Positions 1 to 7,979 of a stretch of DNA of 14,902 nucleotides are shown here, piece by piece. The notes beneath the pieces are model-generated. The model was not told where the DNA came from. It did no database searches and saw only the letters and a program-made list of their open reading frames with translations. Source of the DNA: Paracoccaceae bacterium (GTDB lineage Bacteria > Pseudomonadota > Alphaproteobacteria > Rhodobacterales > Rhodobacteraceae); NCBI GenBank assembly GCA_023134935.1, contig JAGLUD010000360.1, forward strand, positions 1-14,902, written 5' to 3'. Positions within the stretch are counted from its first letter, which is position 1, and every line of letters begins with the position of its first letter. The translations under genes and the position numbers were made by a program.

Positions 1-604
1 TTCGGACATCACGAAGGTAGCGCTTGGCGTTTCCGACGTTGATGCACTAAAATCTGCTGATATGGGCGGCAAGTCTGTTGAAGACGTTGTTGTCACTAAA
101 GTAGGCACAATCGGCGAGAATATGTCGGTTCGCCGCATGGCACGCGTTGAAGGTGACTCGGTTGCTGCATACGTGCACAACGCAGCTGCTGATGGCCTTG
201 GCCTGATCGGTGTGTTGGTTGCTGTTAAAGGTAACGACGAAAGTGGTATAGCAAAACAGATCGCTATGCACATCGCGGCCACTAACCCTGCGTCTTTGTC
301 CGAAGCTGACATGGATCAGGCAGTTGTAGCACGTGAGGAAAAAATCCTGACCGAACAGGCACAGGAATCCGGCAAACCTGACAATATCATTCAGGGCATG
401 ATCAAAGGTCGCATGAAGAAATTCTTCCAGGAAGTAACACTTCTGAACCAGAAATTCGTCATGAACCCTGACATCACGGTTGCACAAGCTTCTAAAGACG
501 CTGGCGTTGAAATCGTTTCATACGCTCGTGTTCAAGTAGGCGAAGGCATCGAAAAAGTCGAAGAAGATTTCGCGGCTGAAGTTGCGAAAACTATGGGTGG
601 CTAA
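1..604 (+). CDS. tsf: Elongation factor Ts, C-terminal two thirds (5' end outside window)
   Basis: EF-Ts is the nucleotide exchange factor that releases GDP from EF-Tu during translation. The reading frame is open from base 2, so the gene begins upstream of the window; an internal ATG at 62 is not the start. About 200 residues are visible, out of roughly 290 in alphaproteobacterial EF-Ts, so the N-terminal UBA-like domain and the TDF contact motif are missing from view. What remains is the dimerisation and core region: [11 protein letters not shown], then [20 protein letters not shown], then [12 protein letters not shown], then the coiled-coil part around [20 protein letters not shown], and the typical C-terminal stretch [18 protein letters not shown]. 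The gene normally follows rpsB, which would lie just outside the window. It ends in a strong terminator, so it is probably transcribed separately from pyrH. Confidence 0.97.
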   Translation, partial: SDITKVALGVSDVDALKSADMGGKSVEDVVVTKVGTIGENMSVRRMARVEGDSVAAYVHNAAADGLGLIGVLVAVKGNDESGIAKQIAMHIAATNPASLSEADMDQAVVAREEKILTEQAQESGKPDNIIQGMIKGRMKKFFQEVTLLNQKFVMNPDITVAQASKDAGVEIVSYARVQVGEGIEKVEEDFAAEVAKTMGG

Positions 605-626
605 ACTGCCAACCAGTTAAAATTAG

Positions 627-664
627 GGGCGTCGTAGCTAGAATGGCTTCGGCGCCCTTTTTTT
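627..664 (+). terminator. Rho-independent terminator of tsf, probably shared with the convergent small gene
   Basis: An 8-bp stem pairs GGGCGTCG (627-634) with CGGCGCCC (650-657), with one G-T wobble. The inner arms can pair a few bases more. It is followed at once by seven T residues (658-664), the classic form for transcription coming from tsf. Read on the minus strand the hairpin starts a few bases after the stop codon of the small gene at 663-842. In that direction the T tract after the hairpin is weak and interrupted, so termination there is less certain. Confidence 0.88.
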
Positions 665-842
665 ATCTTTGTATGTCTTGCTGCGCGGCTTTGGCATGCA
701 ACTGCATTACGGCCACTTCCTTACAACCAGCTTTAGTGATCGCGTCCGCATTCTCCCACAAAGGGTAGGAATTGGGCGGATACTGCTCGGTATAAATTTG
801 ATGCGCGACGACTTCGACAAGATAGTCAGGTAGCTCGATCAT
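663..842 (-). CDS. Small hypothetical protein, 59 residues, convergent to tsf
   Basis: I do not recognise this protein. It starts MIELPDYLVEVVAHQIY and continues through a Tyr/Pro-rich centre (TEQYPPNSYPLWENADAI) to a basic, Gln-rich end. It has no obvious membrane segment or signal peptide and one Cys. The ATG at 842 is preceded by GGAGG four bases upstream, a strong ribosome binding site that decides the start; an in-frame ATG at 887 lacks comparable support. The frame is the only substantial one in the 326-base gap between tsf and pyrH, so it is not a shadow of another gene, and its third-position base use resembles that of the neighbours. Its stop codon lies inside the T tract of the tsf terminator. 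It is transcribed divergently from pyrH, and its leader overlaps the pyrH upstream region. Seen: frame, binding site and position. Inferred: that it is expressed. A chance frame remains possible. Confidence 0.6.
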   Translation of the reverse strand: MIELPDYLVEVVAHQIYTEQYPPNSYPLWENADAITKAGCKEVAVMQLHAKAAQQDIQR

Positions 843-888
843 CTGGCCTCCGTAACTGTTGGTATTTACCATTGAATTGAGCAGCATT

Positions 889-908
889 TTACGCCATCTT
901 ACGCCAAA
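889..908 (+). repeat. Direct repeat TTACGCCA, 10-base period, in the pyrH leader
   Basis: TTACGCCA occurs at 889-896 and again at 899-906, one helical turn apart, about 25-40 bases before the pyrH start codon and inside the intergenic stretch it shares with the divergent small gene. The spacing puts both copies on the same face of the DNA, as for a tandem protein-binding site, but eight bases repeated once can also be chance. I see no convincing -35/-10 pair nearby. Confidence 0.35.
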
Positions 909-930
909 TCACAAACAGGAGATTCTAGCG

Positions 931-1668
931 ATGCCGGATGGGGATATTACAACCAAACCGCCGTATAACCGTGTGCTCTTAAAGATTTCAGGCGAGGCGT
1001 TGATGGGGGACCAGCAGTTCGGTCTTCACCCGCCAACGGTCGAGCGGATCGCAAAAGAAATCAAAAAAGTTCATGATACTGGCGTCGAAATTTGTCTGGT
1101 AATCGGTGGTGGTAACATTTTCCGCGGGCTGCAAGGCAGCGCGCAGGGGATGGAACGAACTACTGCGGATTACATGGGTATGTTGGCAACCGTGATGAAT
1201 GCCCTTGGTATGCAAGGTGCGCTTGAGGCCGAGAATATTCACACACGCGTAATTTCTGCAATTCCAATGGATCAGGTTTGCGAGCCATATATTCGCCGCC
1301 GTGCAGTACGCCACCTTGAAAAGAAACGGGTGTGTATTTTTGCGGCCGGAACAGGCAACCCGTATTTCACCACAGATACCGCAGCGACGCTGCGGGCGTC
1401 CGAGATGAAATGCGAAGCCATTTTCAAAGGCACACAGGTTGATGGTATTTACGATAGCGACCCTAAGATCAATCCAGATGCAAAGCATTATGATCGTGTG
1501 ACTTACGACACTGTGTTGCAAAAGAACCTGAAGGTGATGGATGCGTCGGCGATTGCGCTGGCGAGGGACAACGGATTGCCGATTATTGTCTTTTCATTGG
1601 ATGCACCGGGCGGCTTTTTAAGCATTTTGCATGGTAAAGGAAAGTTTACCGTCGTAGAACCTAGTTAA
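931..1668 (+). CDS. pyrH: UMP kinase (uridylate kinase)
   Basis: PyrH phosphorylates UMP to UDP with ATP, in the cytoplasm, for pyrimidine nucleotide and nucleotide-sugar supply. The 245-residue protein fits the usual ~240. It belongs to the amino acid kinase fold: KISGEALMG at residues 18-26 and GGGNIFRG at 59-66 form the phosphate-binding loops, Asp80 in the DYMG segment fits the UMP-binding aspartate, and [15 protein letters not shown] at 138-152 is the family's nucleotide-binding signature. The ending [16 protein letters not shown] is also typical. The frame stays open upstream to a TTG at 859, but AGGAG at 917-921, nine bases before the ATG at 931, and the family length favour 931. It is probably the first gene of the long plus-strand unit; frr follows 21 bases later, the usual partner in bacteria. 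Confidence 0.96.
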   Translation: MPDGDITTKPPYNRVLLKISGEALMGDQQFGLHPPTVERIAKEIKKVHDTGVEICLVIGGGNIFRGLQGSAQGMERTTADYMGMLATVMNALGMQGALEAENIHTRVISAIPMDQVCEPYIRRRAVRHLEKKRVCIFAAGTGNPYFTTDTAATLRASEMKCEAIFKGTQVDGIYDSDPKINPDAKHYDRVTYDTVLQKNLKVMDASAIALARDNGLPIIVFSLDAPGGFLSILHGKGKFTVVEPS

Positions 1669-1689
1669 ACATTCCGCAGGAGACAAAAT

Positions 1690-2253
1690 ATGTCTAACGA
1701 AATCGAAGATGTCGATCTGGATGATCTTGAAAAACGTATGGCCGGCGCGCTGAATAAGTTGAAAAATGACTTTAACTCGCTGCGGACGGGCAGGGCGTCT
1801 GCCTCGATGCTTGATGCTGTGATGGTCGATGCATACGGCACTGCTACACCGGTCAATCAAGTTGCAACGATTAACGTTCCGGAGCCACGTATGGTATCCG
1901 TTAACGTCTGGGATAAAACACTGGTAGCAGCTGTGGATAAAGCTATCCGTCAATCCGGTCTTGGTTTGAACCCTGTGATGGACGGTACAACCCTGCGGCT
2001 ACCTATTCCAGAATTGAACGAGGAACGCCGCCGCGAACTTTCCAAGCTGGCTGGCCATTACGGTGAAAATGGACGCATCGCGGTGCGAAACGTGCGTCGC
2101 GACGGTATGGACCATCTGAAAAAGCTTAAAGACTCGATGGGCGAAGATGACCAAAAACTTTGGCATGACGAAATTCAGGAACTAACTGATAAAGCGATCG
2201 CGAACATCGATAAAGCACTTGAGACGAAGCAAGAAGAAATCATGCAGGTCTAG
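1690..2253 (+). CDS. frr: Ribosome recycling factor
   Basis: RRF works with EF-G to split the post-termination ribosome. The 187-residue protein is close to the usual 185. The three-helix-bundle family pattern is clear: [22 protein letters not shown] near residues 22-43, the domain II beta region around [18 protein letters not shown], then [20 protein letters not shown], the conserved [13 protein letters not shown], and the C-terminal helix ending [17 protein letters not shown] at 1679-1682 precedes the ATG at a normal distance. In most relatives uppS follows frr; here only 27 bases separate frr from cdsA. It is very likely co-transcribed with pyrH. Confidence 0.97.
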   Translation: MSNEIEDVDLDDLEKRMAGALNKLKNDFNSLRTGRASASMLDAVMVDAYGTATPVNQVATINVPEPRMVSVNVWDKTLVAAVDKAIRQSGLGLNPVMDGTTLRLPIPELNEERRRELSKLAGHYGENGRIAVRNVRRDGMDHLKKLKDSMGEDDQKLWHDEIQELTDKAIANIDKALETKQEEIMQV

Positions 2254-2280
2254 TTTGAATACAGTGGGCAGGACAATATA

Positions 2281-3072
2281 ATGAGCGGTAGCACGAATAA
2301 ATTTCTCGACCTGGGCACACGTGTTTTGTCTGCCATTGTGATGATCGCGATCTCCGTCGCCGCTTTTTGGCTTGGTGGATATTGGGCGATTGGCTTTATT
2401 GGCGCCGGAGCATTGGTTTTGCTTTGGGAATTCCACAAGATGCTTCGTCAAGAAGAAGTGCGTGGTAAAATAGATCTCGCTATCATGGGTGGTTCTGCAG
2501 TTGTCTCTATATATGCAACGTTCACCTACAGCTGGATTTACGGCGCTATCGCGCTGATTGTCGGTGCGGTTGCATTGTACAAAAGTGATCACGAAAACTG
2601 GTTTTGGCTGTCATCTGGCTTGCTGTACATCGGTGCGTCAATGACTGCGATGCTGATGATTTTCCTGTCGCCAGAACATGGGTTGTTCGACGTTTTCTGG
2701 GTGGTTTTGATTGTAGCTTTAACCGACATCGGCGGATATTTTGCCGGCCGTATTATTGGTGGCCCGAAACTGTGGCCTGCCGTTAGCCCCAAGAAAACAT
2801 GGGCGGGAACGCTTGGCGGCTGGTGTTTAGCAATAATCGCTGGTGCGGTTTTGGGCTGGTTCGGGCCGGAACCTATAATGCGTTCCCTAGTTATCAGTTT
2901 CGTCATCGCTGTTGCGTCGCAACTTGGTGATCTATTGGAATCCTGGTTGAAGCGTCAGAAAGACGTGAAGGATTCAAGCGATATTATTCCTGGGCACGGC
3001 GGACTTATGGACCGACTCGATGGCGTTATGGCCGCGGCGTTGGTATTTGCCTTTATTCAAGGCCTTTCCTAA
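2281..3072 (+). CDS. cdsA: Phosphatidate cytidylyltransferase (CDP-diglyceride synthase)
   Basis: CdsA makes CDP-diacylglycerol from phosphatidic acid and CTP in the inner membrane, the branch point for all bacterial phospholipids. The 263-residue protein is rich in hydrophobic helices (I count about seven or eight) starting with VLSAIVMIAISVAAFWLGG. The full family signature lies at residues 221-247: SWLKRQKDVKD, then IIPGHGG, then LMDRLD, with the metal-binding acidic residues kept. Another conserved stretch is ALTDIGGYFAGRIIGGPKL followed by SPKKTWAG. The ATG at 2281 has a modest AGGA site before it. The gene directly follows frr, without the uppS usually found between them. Its stop codon TAA touches the ATG of dxr (TAAATG), which suggests translational coupling. 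Confidence 0.96.
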   Translation: MSGSTNKFLDLGTRVLSAIVMIAISVAAFWLGGYWAIGFIGAGALVLLWEFHKMLRQEEVRGKIDLAIMGGSAVVSIYATFTYSWIYGAIALIVGAVALYKSDHENWFWLSSGLLYIGASMTAMLMIFLSPEHGLFDVFWVVLIVALTDIGGYFAGRIIGGPKLWPAVSPKKTWAGTLGGWCLAIIAGAVLGWFGPEPIMRSLVISFVIAVASQLGDLLESWLKRQKDVKDSSDIIPGHGGLMDRLDGVMAAALVFAFIQGLS

Positions 3073-4245
3073 ATGCGACGAAAAGTAAGTATCTTCGGCT
3101 CCACGGGGTCGATTGGATGCAATACTGTTGATTTGTTGCTACGGCAGGGCGGCGCAGAAGCCTACGACGTAAAGGTCGTGACGGGTGCGCGAAACGTTAA
3201 ATTGCTGGCGGAACAAGCCGTTTCATTGAAAGCCGATGTTGCTGTGACCGCCGACATTTCATTACTTGATGCGCTTACCGAGGCCCTCAAAAACACTGGT
3301 GTTGAAGCCGCCGCAGGGCCCGCTGCGCTGCGCGACGCGGCGAAGGTGAAGGTCGATTGGGCGATGTCGGCGATCGTTGGTTCGGCGGGGCTTACGCCCA
3401 CGCTTGAAATGGCGAAACATGCCGACATCTTGGCATTGGCCAACAAAGAAAGTCTTGTTTGTGCAGGCGAGTTGATAAAGGCGACTTGTGCCAGCTCCGG
3501 CTGCATACTCGTGCCGGTCGACAGCGAACATTGCGCAATATATCAAGCCTTGGCTGGTGGCAAAAATGCTGACCTATCAAGAATTATTCTGACAGCTTCG
3601 GGTGGCCCATTTCGTGACTGGTCTCTTGACCAAATGGCCGCTGCAACGCTTAAACAAGCCATGGCGCACCCTAATTGGGACATGGGGCAGCGAATTTCGA
3701 TAGACTCAGCAACTATGTTCAACAAAGCCTTGGAGGTGATCGAGGCACACCAGTTGTTTGACGTAACCGCCGATCAGATCGAGGTTGTCGTACACCCCCA
3801 ATCAATCGTGCACTCGATGATTGAATATAATGATTACTCGGTGATCGCCCAACTTGCGGCGCCAGACATGCGCGGTGCAATTGGTTTTGCGCTAAACTGG
3901 CCCGAACGTCCGCCTCTGCCAGTTGAACAGTTGAATTTCGGGACTCTGTCTAGGTTGGATTTTGCATCACCGGATGAAGCCCGCTTTCCTGCATTGCGGC
4001 TGGCGCGTCGCGTGCTTGAGTTAGGTGGGTTGGCAGGGGCGGTTTTCAACGCGGCCAAAGAAGCCGCGCTCGATCGATTTATTGCTGGCGATATCGGGTT
4101 TCTTGATATGGCACAGTTGGTTGAAACGGTTCTTGAGAACCTCCATGTTAAGGCTAGCCAATCTAGTAGCCTTGAGGGATTGGAAACCGTGATGTCAATC
4201 GACAAAGAAGCCCGACTAATGGGGCAGAACTGGATGCCTGCATAA
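3073..4245 (+). CDS. dxr: 1-deoxy-D-xylulose-5-phosphate reductoisomerase
   Basis: Dxr rearranges and reduces DXP to methylerythritol phosphate with NADPH, the first committed step of the non-mevalonate isoprenoid pathway. The 390-residue protein is of normal length. The NADPH-binding loop FGSTGSIG is at residues 8-15. Asn124-Lys125-Glu126 form the conserved NKES segment. The metal ligands appear as Asp150 and Glu152 (VDSEH) and Glu221 in NKALEVIEA, equivalent to D150, E152 and E231 of the E. coli enzyme. The flexible active-site loop with PNWDMGQRISIDSAT and the HPQSIVHSM segment are also present. The ATG abuts the cdsA stop with no gap, so translation likely depends on ribosomes leaving cdsA. 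No truncation or missing key residue was seen. Confidence 0.97.
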   Translation: MRRKVSIFGSTGSIGCNTVDLLLRQGGAEAYDVKVVTGARNVKLLAEQAVSLKADVAVTADISLLDALTEALKNTGVEAAAGPAALRDAAKVKVDWAMSAIVGSAGLTPTLEMAKHADILALANKESLVCAGELIKATCASSGCILVPVDSEHCAIYQALAGGKNADLSRIILTASGGPFRDWSLDQMAAATLKQAMAHPNWDMGQRISIDSATMFNKALEVIEAHQLFDVTADQIEVVVHPQSIVHSMIEYNDYSVIAQLAAPDMRGAIGFALNWPERPPLPVEQLNFGTLSRLDFASPDEARFPALRLARRVLELGGLAGAVFNAAKEAALDRFIAGDIGFLDMAQLVETVLENLHVKASQSSSLEGLETVMSIDKEARLMGQNWMPA

Positions 4246-4259
4246 CAGGCGGAGGTAAA

Positions 4260-5597
4260 ATGGAATACATCTCACAAATCCCCGTCTTTGGCGGATTTAT
4301 ATCAACGACCATCGCATTCATCGTAGTGTTGGGCGTAGTCGTTTTTGTTCACGAGTACGGCCATTACATCGTCGCACGATGGAGCGGCATTCACTCCGAG
4401 ACATTCTCGTTAGGTTTTGGTCCGGTGATTTGGTCGCGCACTGACAAACGCGGCACGCAATGGCAACTTGCAGCCATTCCGCTAGGTGGATACGTCAAGT
4501 TTCTGGGGGATCGAGGTGCCGCCAGCGAAACAGATTTCGACGCAATAAATGAAATGTCGGAGGCTGATCTCGCCCGTAGTTTTCCATCGGCTCGGCTATA
4601 TAAGCGGGCTTTGACGGTTGTGGCAGGACCTTTTGCTAACTTCATACTGGCCTCAATTATCTTCGCAGGGTTGGTGACGTGGCAAGGCATAGTGATAGAC
4701 GAGCCGACCGTCGGCGAACTGTTCGAAATGCCGGAAAACTCATATGAACTGAAAATTAATGACCGAATTTTGGAAGTGGAAGGGCAAGCCATTTCCGATT
4801 TCGGGGATATCATCGACATAACTATGGCAATGGAAGCGCCGGGTGATATGGAAGTTCTCGTTTTGCGCAACGAGCAAGAGTTGCTAGTGACCGCACCATA
4901 CATGTTACTTCCCGGCGTTTACGGAGTAGATCCACTGTCGGCGGCCAGCGCTGCGGGTTTGAAAGCTGGTGATCTTGTCGTTGAGGCTGCCGGACAAAGC
5001 ATCACAACCTTTCGAGAGCTGCAAGTTATCGTAGCGGCATCCGGCGACACGGAGATTTTGCTTAAAGTCTGGCGCGACGATGCTTATCTCGATTTACCAA
5101 TCACACCAGTCTTGCGCGAATTTCCAGACGGTGAGGGCGGTTTTTCTGAACGTGTAATGATTGGCATATATGGCGCCTTTGCATTTCTCCCCGCGACCGA
5201 GACCCCGACGCCGTGGAATGCCGTGTATATTGGTGTTCGCCAGACAGTAAATGTAATTGAGTCGTCGTTAAACGGCATAAAGCACATGTTCCTTGGCAAC
5301 CTTAGCCCATCAAACTTGCAAGGGCCGATCGGAATTGCACAGGCCTCAAAAGAGTCCGCTAATCAAGGGCTTAGAAGCTTTATTTCATTAATAGCAATAA
5401 TATCCACAGGAATCGGGATGCTAAACCTGTTCCCGATTCCGATGTTGGACGGTGGCCATTTGGTTTTCTATTTCTACGAAGCTATACGCGGGCGACCGCC
5501 ATCGCAAAAAACAATTCAGGCTTTCATGTCAATTGGTCTCGCCATGGTACTGTTATTAATGGTATTTGCTACATATAACGACTTAATGCGATTATGA
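4260..5597 (+). CDS. rseP: RseP-type site-2 intramembrane zinc metalloprotease
   Basis: RseP-family proteases cut single-span proteins within the inner membrane; in E. coli the target is the anti-sigma factor RseA after DegS cleavage. Which sigma system it serves here cannot be told from the window. The 445-residue protein has the zinc-binding HEYGH at residues 31-35 in the first membrane helix and LDG with Asp397 as third ligand in a later helix (NLFPIPMLDGGH). Between them lie two PDZ-like domains, about residues 147-205 and 222-285, the second with GVDPLSAASAAGLKAGD. A last membrane helix covers about 419-440. GGAGG just before the ATG at 4260 supports the start. It sits between dxr and bamA as in most proteobacteria. 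Confidence 0.95.
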   Translation: MEYISQIPVFGGFISTTIAFIVVLGVVVFVHEYGHYIVARWSGIHSETFSLGFGPVIWSRTDKRGTQWQLAAIPLGGYVKFLGDRGAASETDFDAINEMSEADLARSFPSARLYKRALTVVAGPFANFILASIIFAGLVTWQGIVIDEPTVGELFEMPENSYELKINDRILEVEGQAISDFGDIIDITMAMEAPGDMEVLVLRNEQELLVTAPYMLLPGVYGVDPLSAASAAGLKAGDLVVEAAGQSITTFRELQVIVAASGDTEILLKVWRDDAYLDLPITPVLREFPDGEGGFSERVMIGIYGAFAFLPATETPTPWNAVYIGVRQTVNVIESSLNGIKHMFLGNLSPSNLQGPIGIAQASKESANQGLRSFISLIAIISTGIGMLNLFPIPMLDGGHLVFYFYEAIRGRPPSQKTIQAFMSIGLAMVLLLMVFATYNDLMRL

Positions 5598-5620
5598 TGT
5601 ATTAGTGGTATTGTCCCTAC

Positions 5621-5633
5621 CGACACCGTGTCG
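5621..5633. promoter_or_regulatory. Perfect 13-base dyad upstream of bamA
   Basis: CGACAC, one central C, then GTGTCG form a perfect inverted repeat about 25 bases before the bamA start, in the 61-base gap after rseP. It could be a protein-binding dyad or, as RNA, a 5-bp hairpin with a three-base loop just ahead of the bamA ribosome binding site. There is no T tract after it, so it is not an ordinary terminator. Its function is unknown, and chance is possible. Confidence 0.35.
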
Positions 5634-5658
5634 ATAGAAGCAGATAGGCGGATTATTT

Positions 5659-7977
5659 ATGAAACGTGTCTTACTTGAAAAACTTTCTGTAAAATCTTGT
5701 ATTACAAGTGTTTTCCTGAGTCTTCCAATCACTGTGCCAGTAGTGGCTACTACGATTTTGGCTACGCCTGCCTATTCGGCGATCATTTCTTCCATATCGG
5801 TTACAGGCAACGAACTGATTCCATCAGAGACGATTCGGGACTTTGCGGGTGTTGAGTTTGGGTCAAATCTGACGCCAGCAGATATTAACGCCATCCTTCG
5901 CCGGCTTTACGATTCCGGAATGTTCGAGAATGTGGAGCTTCGTGTTTCTGGTTCGACTCTGGTAATTGCCGTCGTCGAAAACCCGACGATCAGTGTTATC
6001 GCATTCGAGGGCAACAAGATCCTTAAGGACGAAGCGCTTGCGCCCGTTATACAATCTTCCGTTCGCCGCCCATTCAATCGCCTAACGGCGCAATCAGACG
6101 CGCAGACAATTGCGCAGCTGTACGCGCAAGAGGGACGCGTTGATGTTTCGGTTAATCCCGTCATTATACCCGTGTCCGAAGGCCGCGTTAATCTGGTTTT
6201 TGAAGTAACCGAATCCGACGTAGCAGGAGTGAACCGTATTAGTTTCGTAGGAAACTCCGCTTATACGGATCGCCGATTGCGTGGTGTTATCGAAACAAAT
6301 GAAACAAATGTCCTGTCGTTCTTCTTGCGGGGGAACACAGTTGATGCAACTTCGATCGCTCTGGATCGGCAAAAGCTAACAGATTATTACACTAACAAAG
6401 GCTATATTGATTTCGAGGTTCTGTCTTCCGTCGCTGAACTATCTGCTGATCGTAGCGGGTATTTTCTTACCCACACCGTGGACGAAGGGTTTAAATACAC
6501 CTTTGGCGAGGCAACTATTTCGTCCTCGATCAATGGCGTTAGCACCGAGGCATTTGAGAAATTTGTAAAGCTCCGTGTTGGCCGAACGTATTCTATTGAT
6601 GATGTAAATGAGATCGTCGAAGAAATTGAAGTTGAGGCGGTTAAAGAAGGCCTGCCGTTCCTACGCGTCACACCAAATTACACCAAAAACGACGCTGACC
6701 GTTCCGTTTCCGTGAACTTCGAACTTGTATCTGGTCGCCGCGTATACGTGGAGCGGATCGATATCGGCGGTAACACGGGCACAGTTGAACGCGTAATCCG
6801 CCGGCAATTTGATTTTGTTGAAGGCGACGCGTTTAACGCACGCAAGATGGCAATTGCTGGCGATAAGCTTCGCGGTCTGGGGATCTTCGGTGTCACCAGT
6901 GTTTCCGTTCGTGAAGGGTCTTCGCCTGACAAAGTTATCGTTGAAGTTGATGTTCAGGATATTCCGACAGGTAGTGTTGGCTTTGCACTCGGATACTCGT
7001 CAGCTGCAGGTGTCAGCGGTTTGATTAACCTTTCCGAGAAGAACTTCTTGGGTCGCGGTCAAGATTTCGCGTTGGAACTTAGTTACGGAGAGAAGTCGCA
7101 AGTATTCTCGTTAAACTTCACCGAACCAGCCCTATTTGATCGGGATTTGGCAGCTGGTTTCAGCCTATACTTTAAGAACTCCGACCGCAGCGAATCCTCG
7201 TTTCAGACTACGAATTTCGGGTTTGAACCGAACGTGCGTTTTGCCTTGGGCGAAGACACCCGTATGAAAATTGGGTATCGATTGTCGAGTGATGAAATCC
7301 GCGATGTGGCTGCTGGTGCATCGGCAATTATCGAAGCAGATCAGGTTGGCCCACAGATAACATCAGCTCTGGGGATCACACTCTCTTACGATCGTCGCAA
7401 TTCGCGCGTTGATCCAACATCAGGATTCGTAATTACATTGGACGAAGAACTCGCAGGCTTGGGAGGTGATTTACACTTCTCCAAGACTGTCGTTCGCGCA
7501 AAAGGTTATCTTGGACTCCTAGATGACAATCTTATCCTATCACTCGAAGCTGAAGGGGGCGCTCTTGTTTCGACTGATGGCTCAAATAGCCGGGTAACTG
7601 ACAGGTTCTTCCTTGGTGGCAATTCAATGAAAGGATTCGCAAATAGCGGCATCGGCCCACGCGATATCACATCAGCAAACAACGATGCCATTGGGGGCAA
7701 CTACTATGGGGTTGTTCGCCTGCAAGGTAGCTTCCCGATTGGTTTTGGGGAAGACTCCGGTATCTACGGCGGTGTGTTCGCAGAAGCAGGCAGTGTTTGG
7801 GATTTGGGCAACATTGGCGGCGTTGACGATGATATGTACATTCGCGCCTCTTCGGGCGTCAGTTTGTTCTGGGCGTCTCCACTTGGACCACTGGAATTCA
7901 GCTATGCGTTCCCGATTCAATATGAGGCTGACGATATTACGCAAAACTTCAGCGTTGCGATTTCCACGCGGTTCTAG
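5659..7977 (+). CDS. bamA: Outer membrane protein assembly factor BamA (Omp85)
   Basis: BamA is the essential core of the BAM complex that folds and inserts beta-barrel proteins into the outer membrane. The 772-residue protein starts with a long signal peptide (basic start, hydrophobic run, TPAYSA near residues 36-41). Five POTRA domains follow at roughly 44-109, 110-190, 191-275, 276-360 and 362-436, several with the recurring pattern of a short strand plus GN or GG. The 16-strand barrel covers about 438-772 and ends in Phe (ISTRF), the usual outer-membrane C-terminal signal. The conserved inward loop-6 motif, usually VRGF or similar, reads MKGF at residues 657-660, followed by the expected IGPRD. 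The start ATG at 5659 is preceded by a weak GGCGGA-type site. It has a larger gap before it than most genes here, so its own promoter is possible. Confidence 0.96.
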   Translation: MKRVLLEKLSVKSCITSVFLSLPITVPVVATTILATPAYSAIISSISVTGNELIPSETIRDFAGVEFGSNLTPADINAILRRLYDSGMFENVELRVSGSTLVIAVVENPTISVIAFEGNKILKDEALAPVIQSSVRRPFNRLTAQSDAQTIAQLYAQEGRVDVSVNPVIIPVSEGRVNLVFEVTESDVAGVNRISFVGNSAYTDRRLRGVIETNETNVLSFFLRGNTVDATSIALDRQKLTDYYTNKGYIDFEVLSSVAELSADRSGYFLTHTVDEGFKYTFGEATISSSINGVSTEAFEKFVKLRVGRTYSIDDVNEIVEEIEVEAVKEGLPFLRVTPNYTKNDADRSVSVNFELVSGRRVYVERIDIGGNTGTVERVIRRQFDFVEGDAFNARKMAIAGDKLRGLGIFGVTSVSVREGSSPDKVIVEVDVQDIPTGSVGFALGYSSAAGVSGLINLSEKNFLGRGQDFALELSYGEKSQVFSLNFTEPALFDRDLAAGFSLYFKNSDRSESSFQTTNFGFEPNVRFALGEDTRMKIGYRLSSDEIRDVAAGASAIIEADQVGPQITSALGITLSYDRRNSRVDPTSGFVITLDEELAGLGGDLHFSKTVVRAKGYLGLLDDNLILSLEAEGGALVSTDGSNSRVTDRFFLGGNSMKGFANSGIGPRDITSANNDAIGGNYYGVVRLQGSFPIGFGEDSGIYGGVFAEAGSVWDLGNIGGVDDDMYIRASSGVSLFWASPLGPLEFSYAFPIQYEADDITQNFSVAISTRF

Positions 7978-7979
7978 CA

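Noticed and set aside
859..930. Upstream TTG extension of pyrH
   Set aside because: Would add 24 residues not expected in the family; AGGAG at 917-921 and family length place the start at 931.
988..1521. 177-codon open frame on the minus strand across pyrH
   Set aside because: It lies wholly antisense to a well-identified UMP kinase gene and its translation resembles no known family; it is a shadow frame.
2254..2280. Possible remnant of uppS
   Set aside because: Only 27 bases, including the cdsA binding site; no uppS-like residues in any frame.
4391..4903. 170-codon open frame on the minus strand across rseP
   Set aside because: Antisense to clear RseP coding sequence, Ser/Ile-rich low-complexity translation and no supporting binding site noted.
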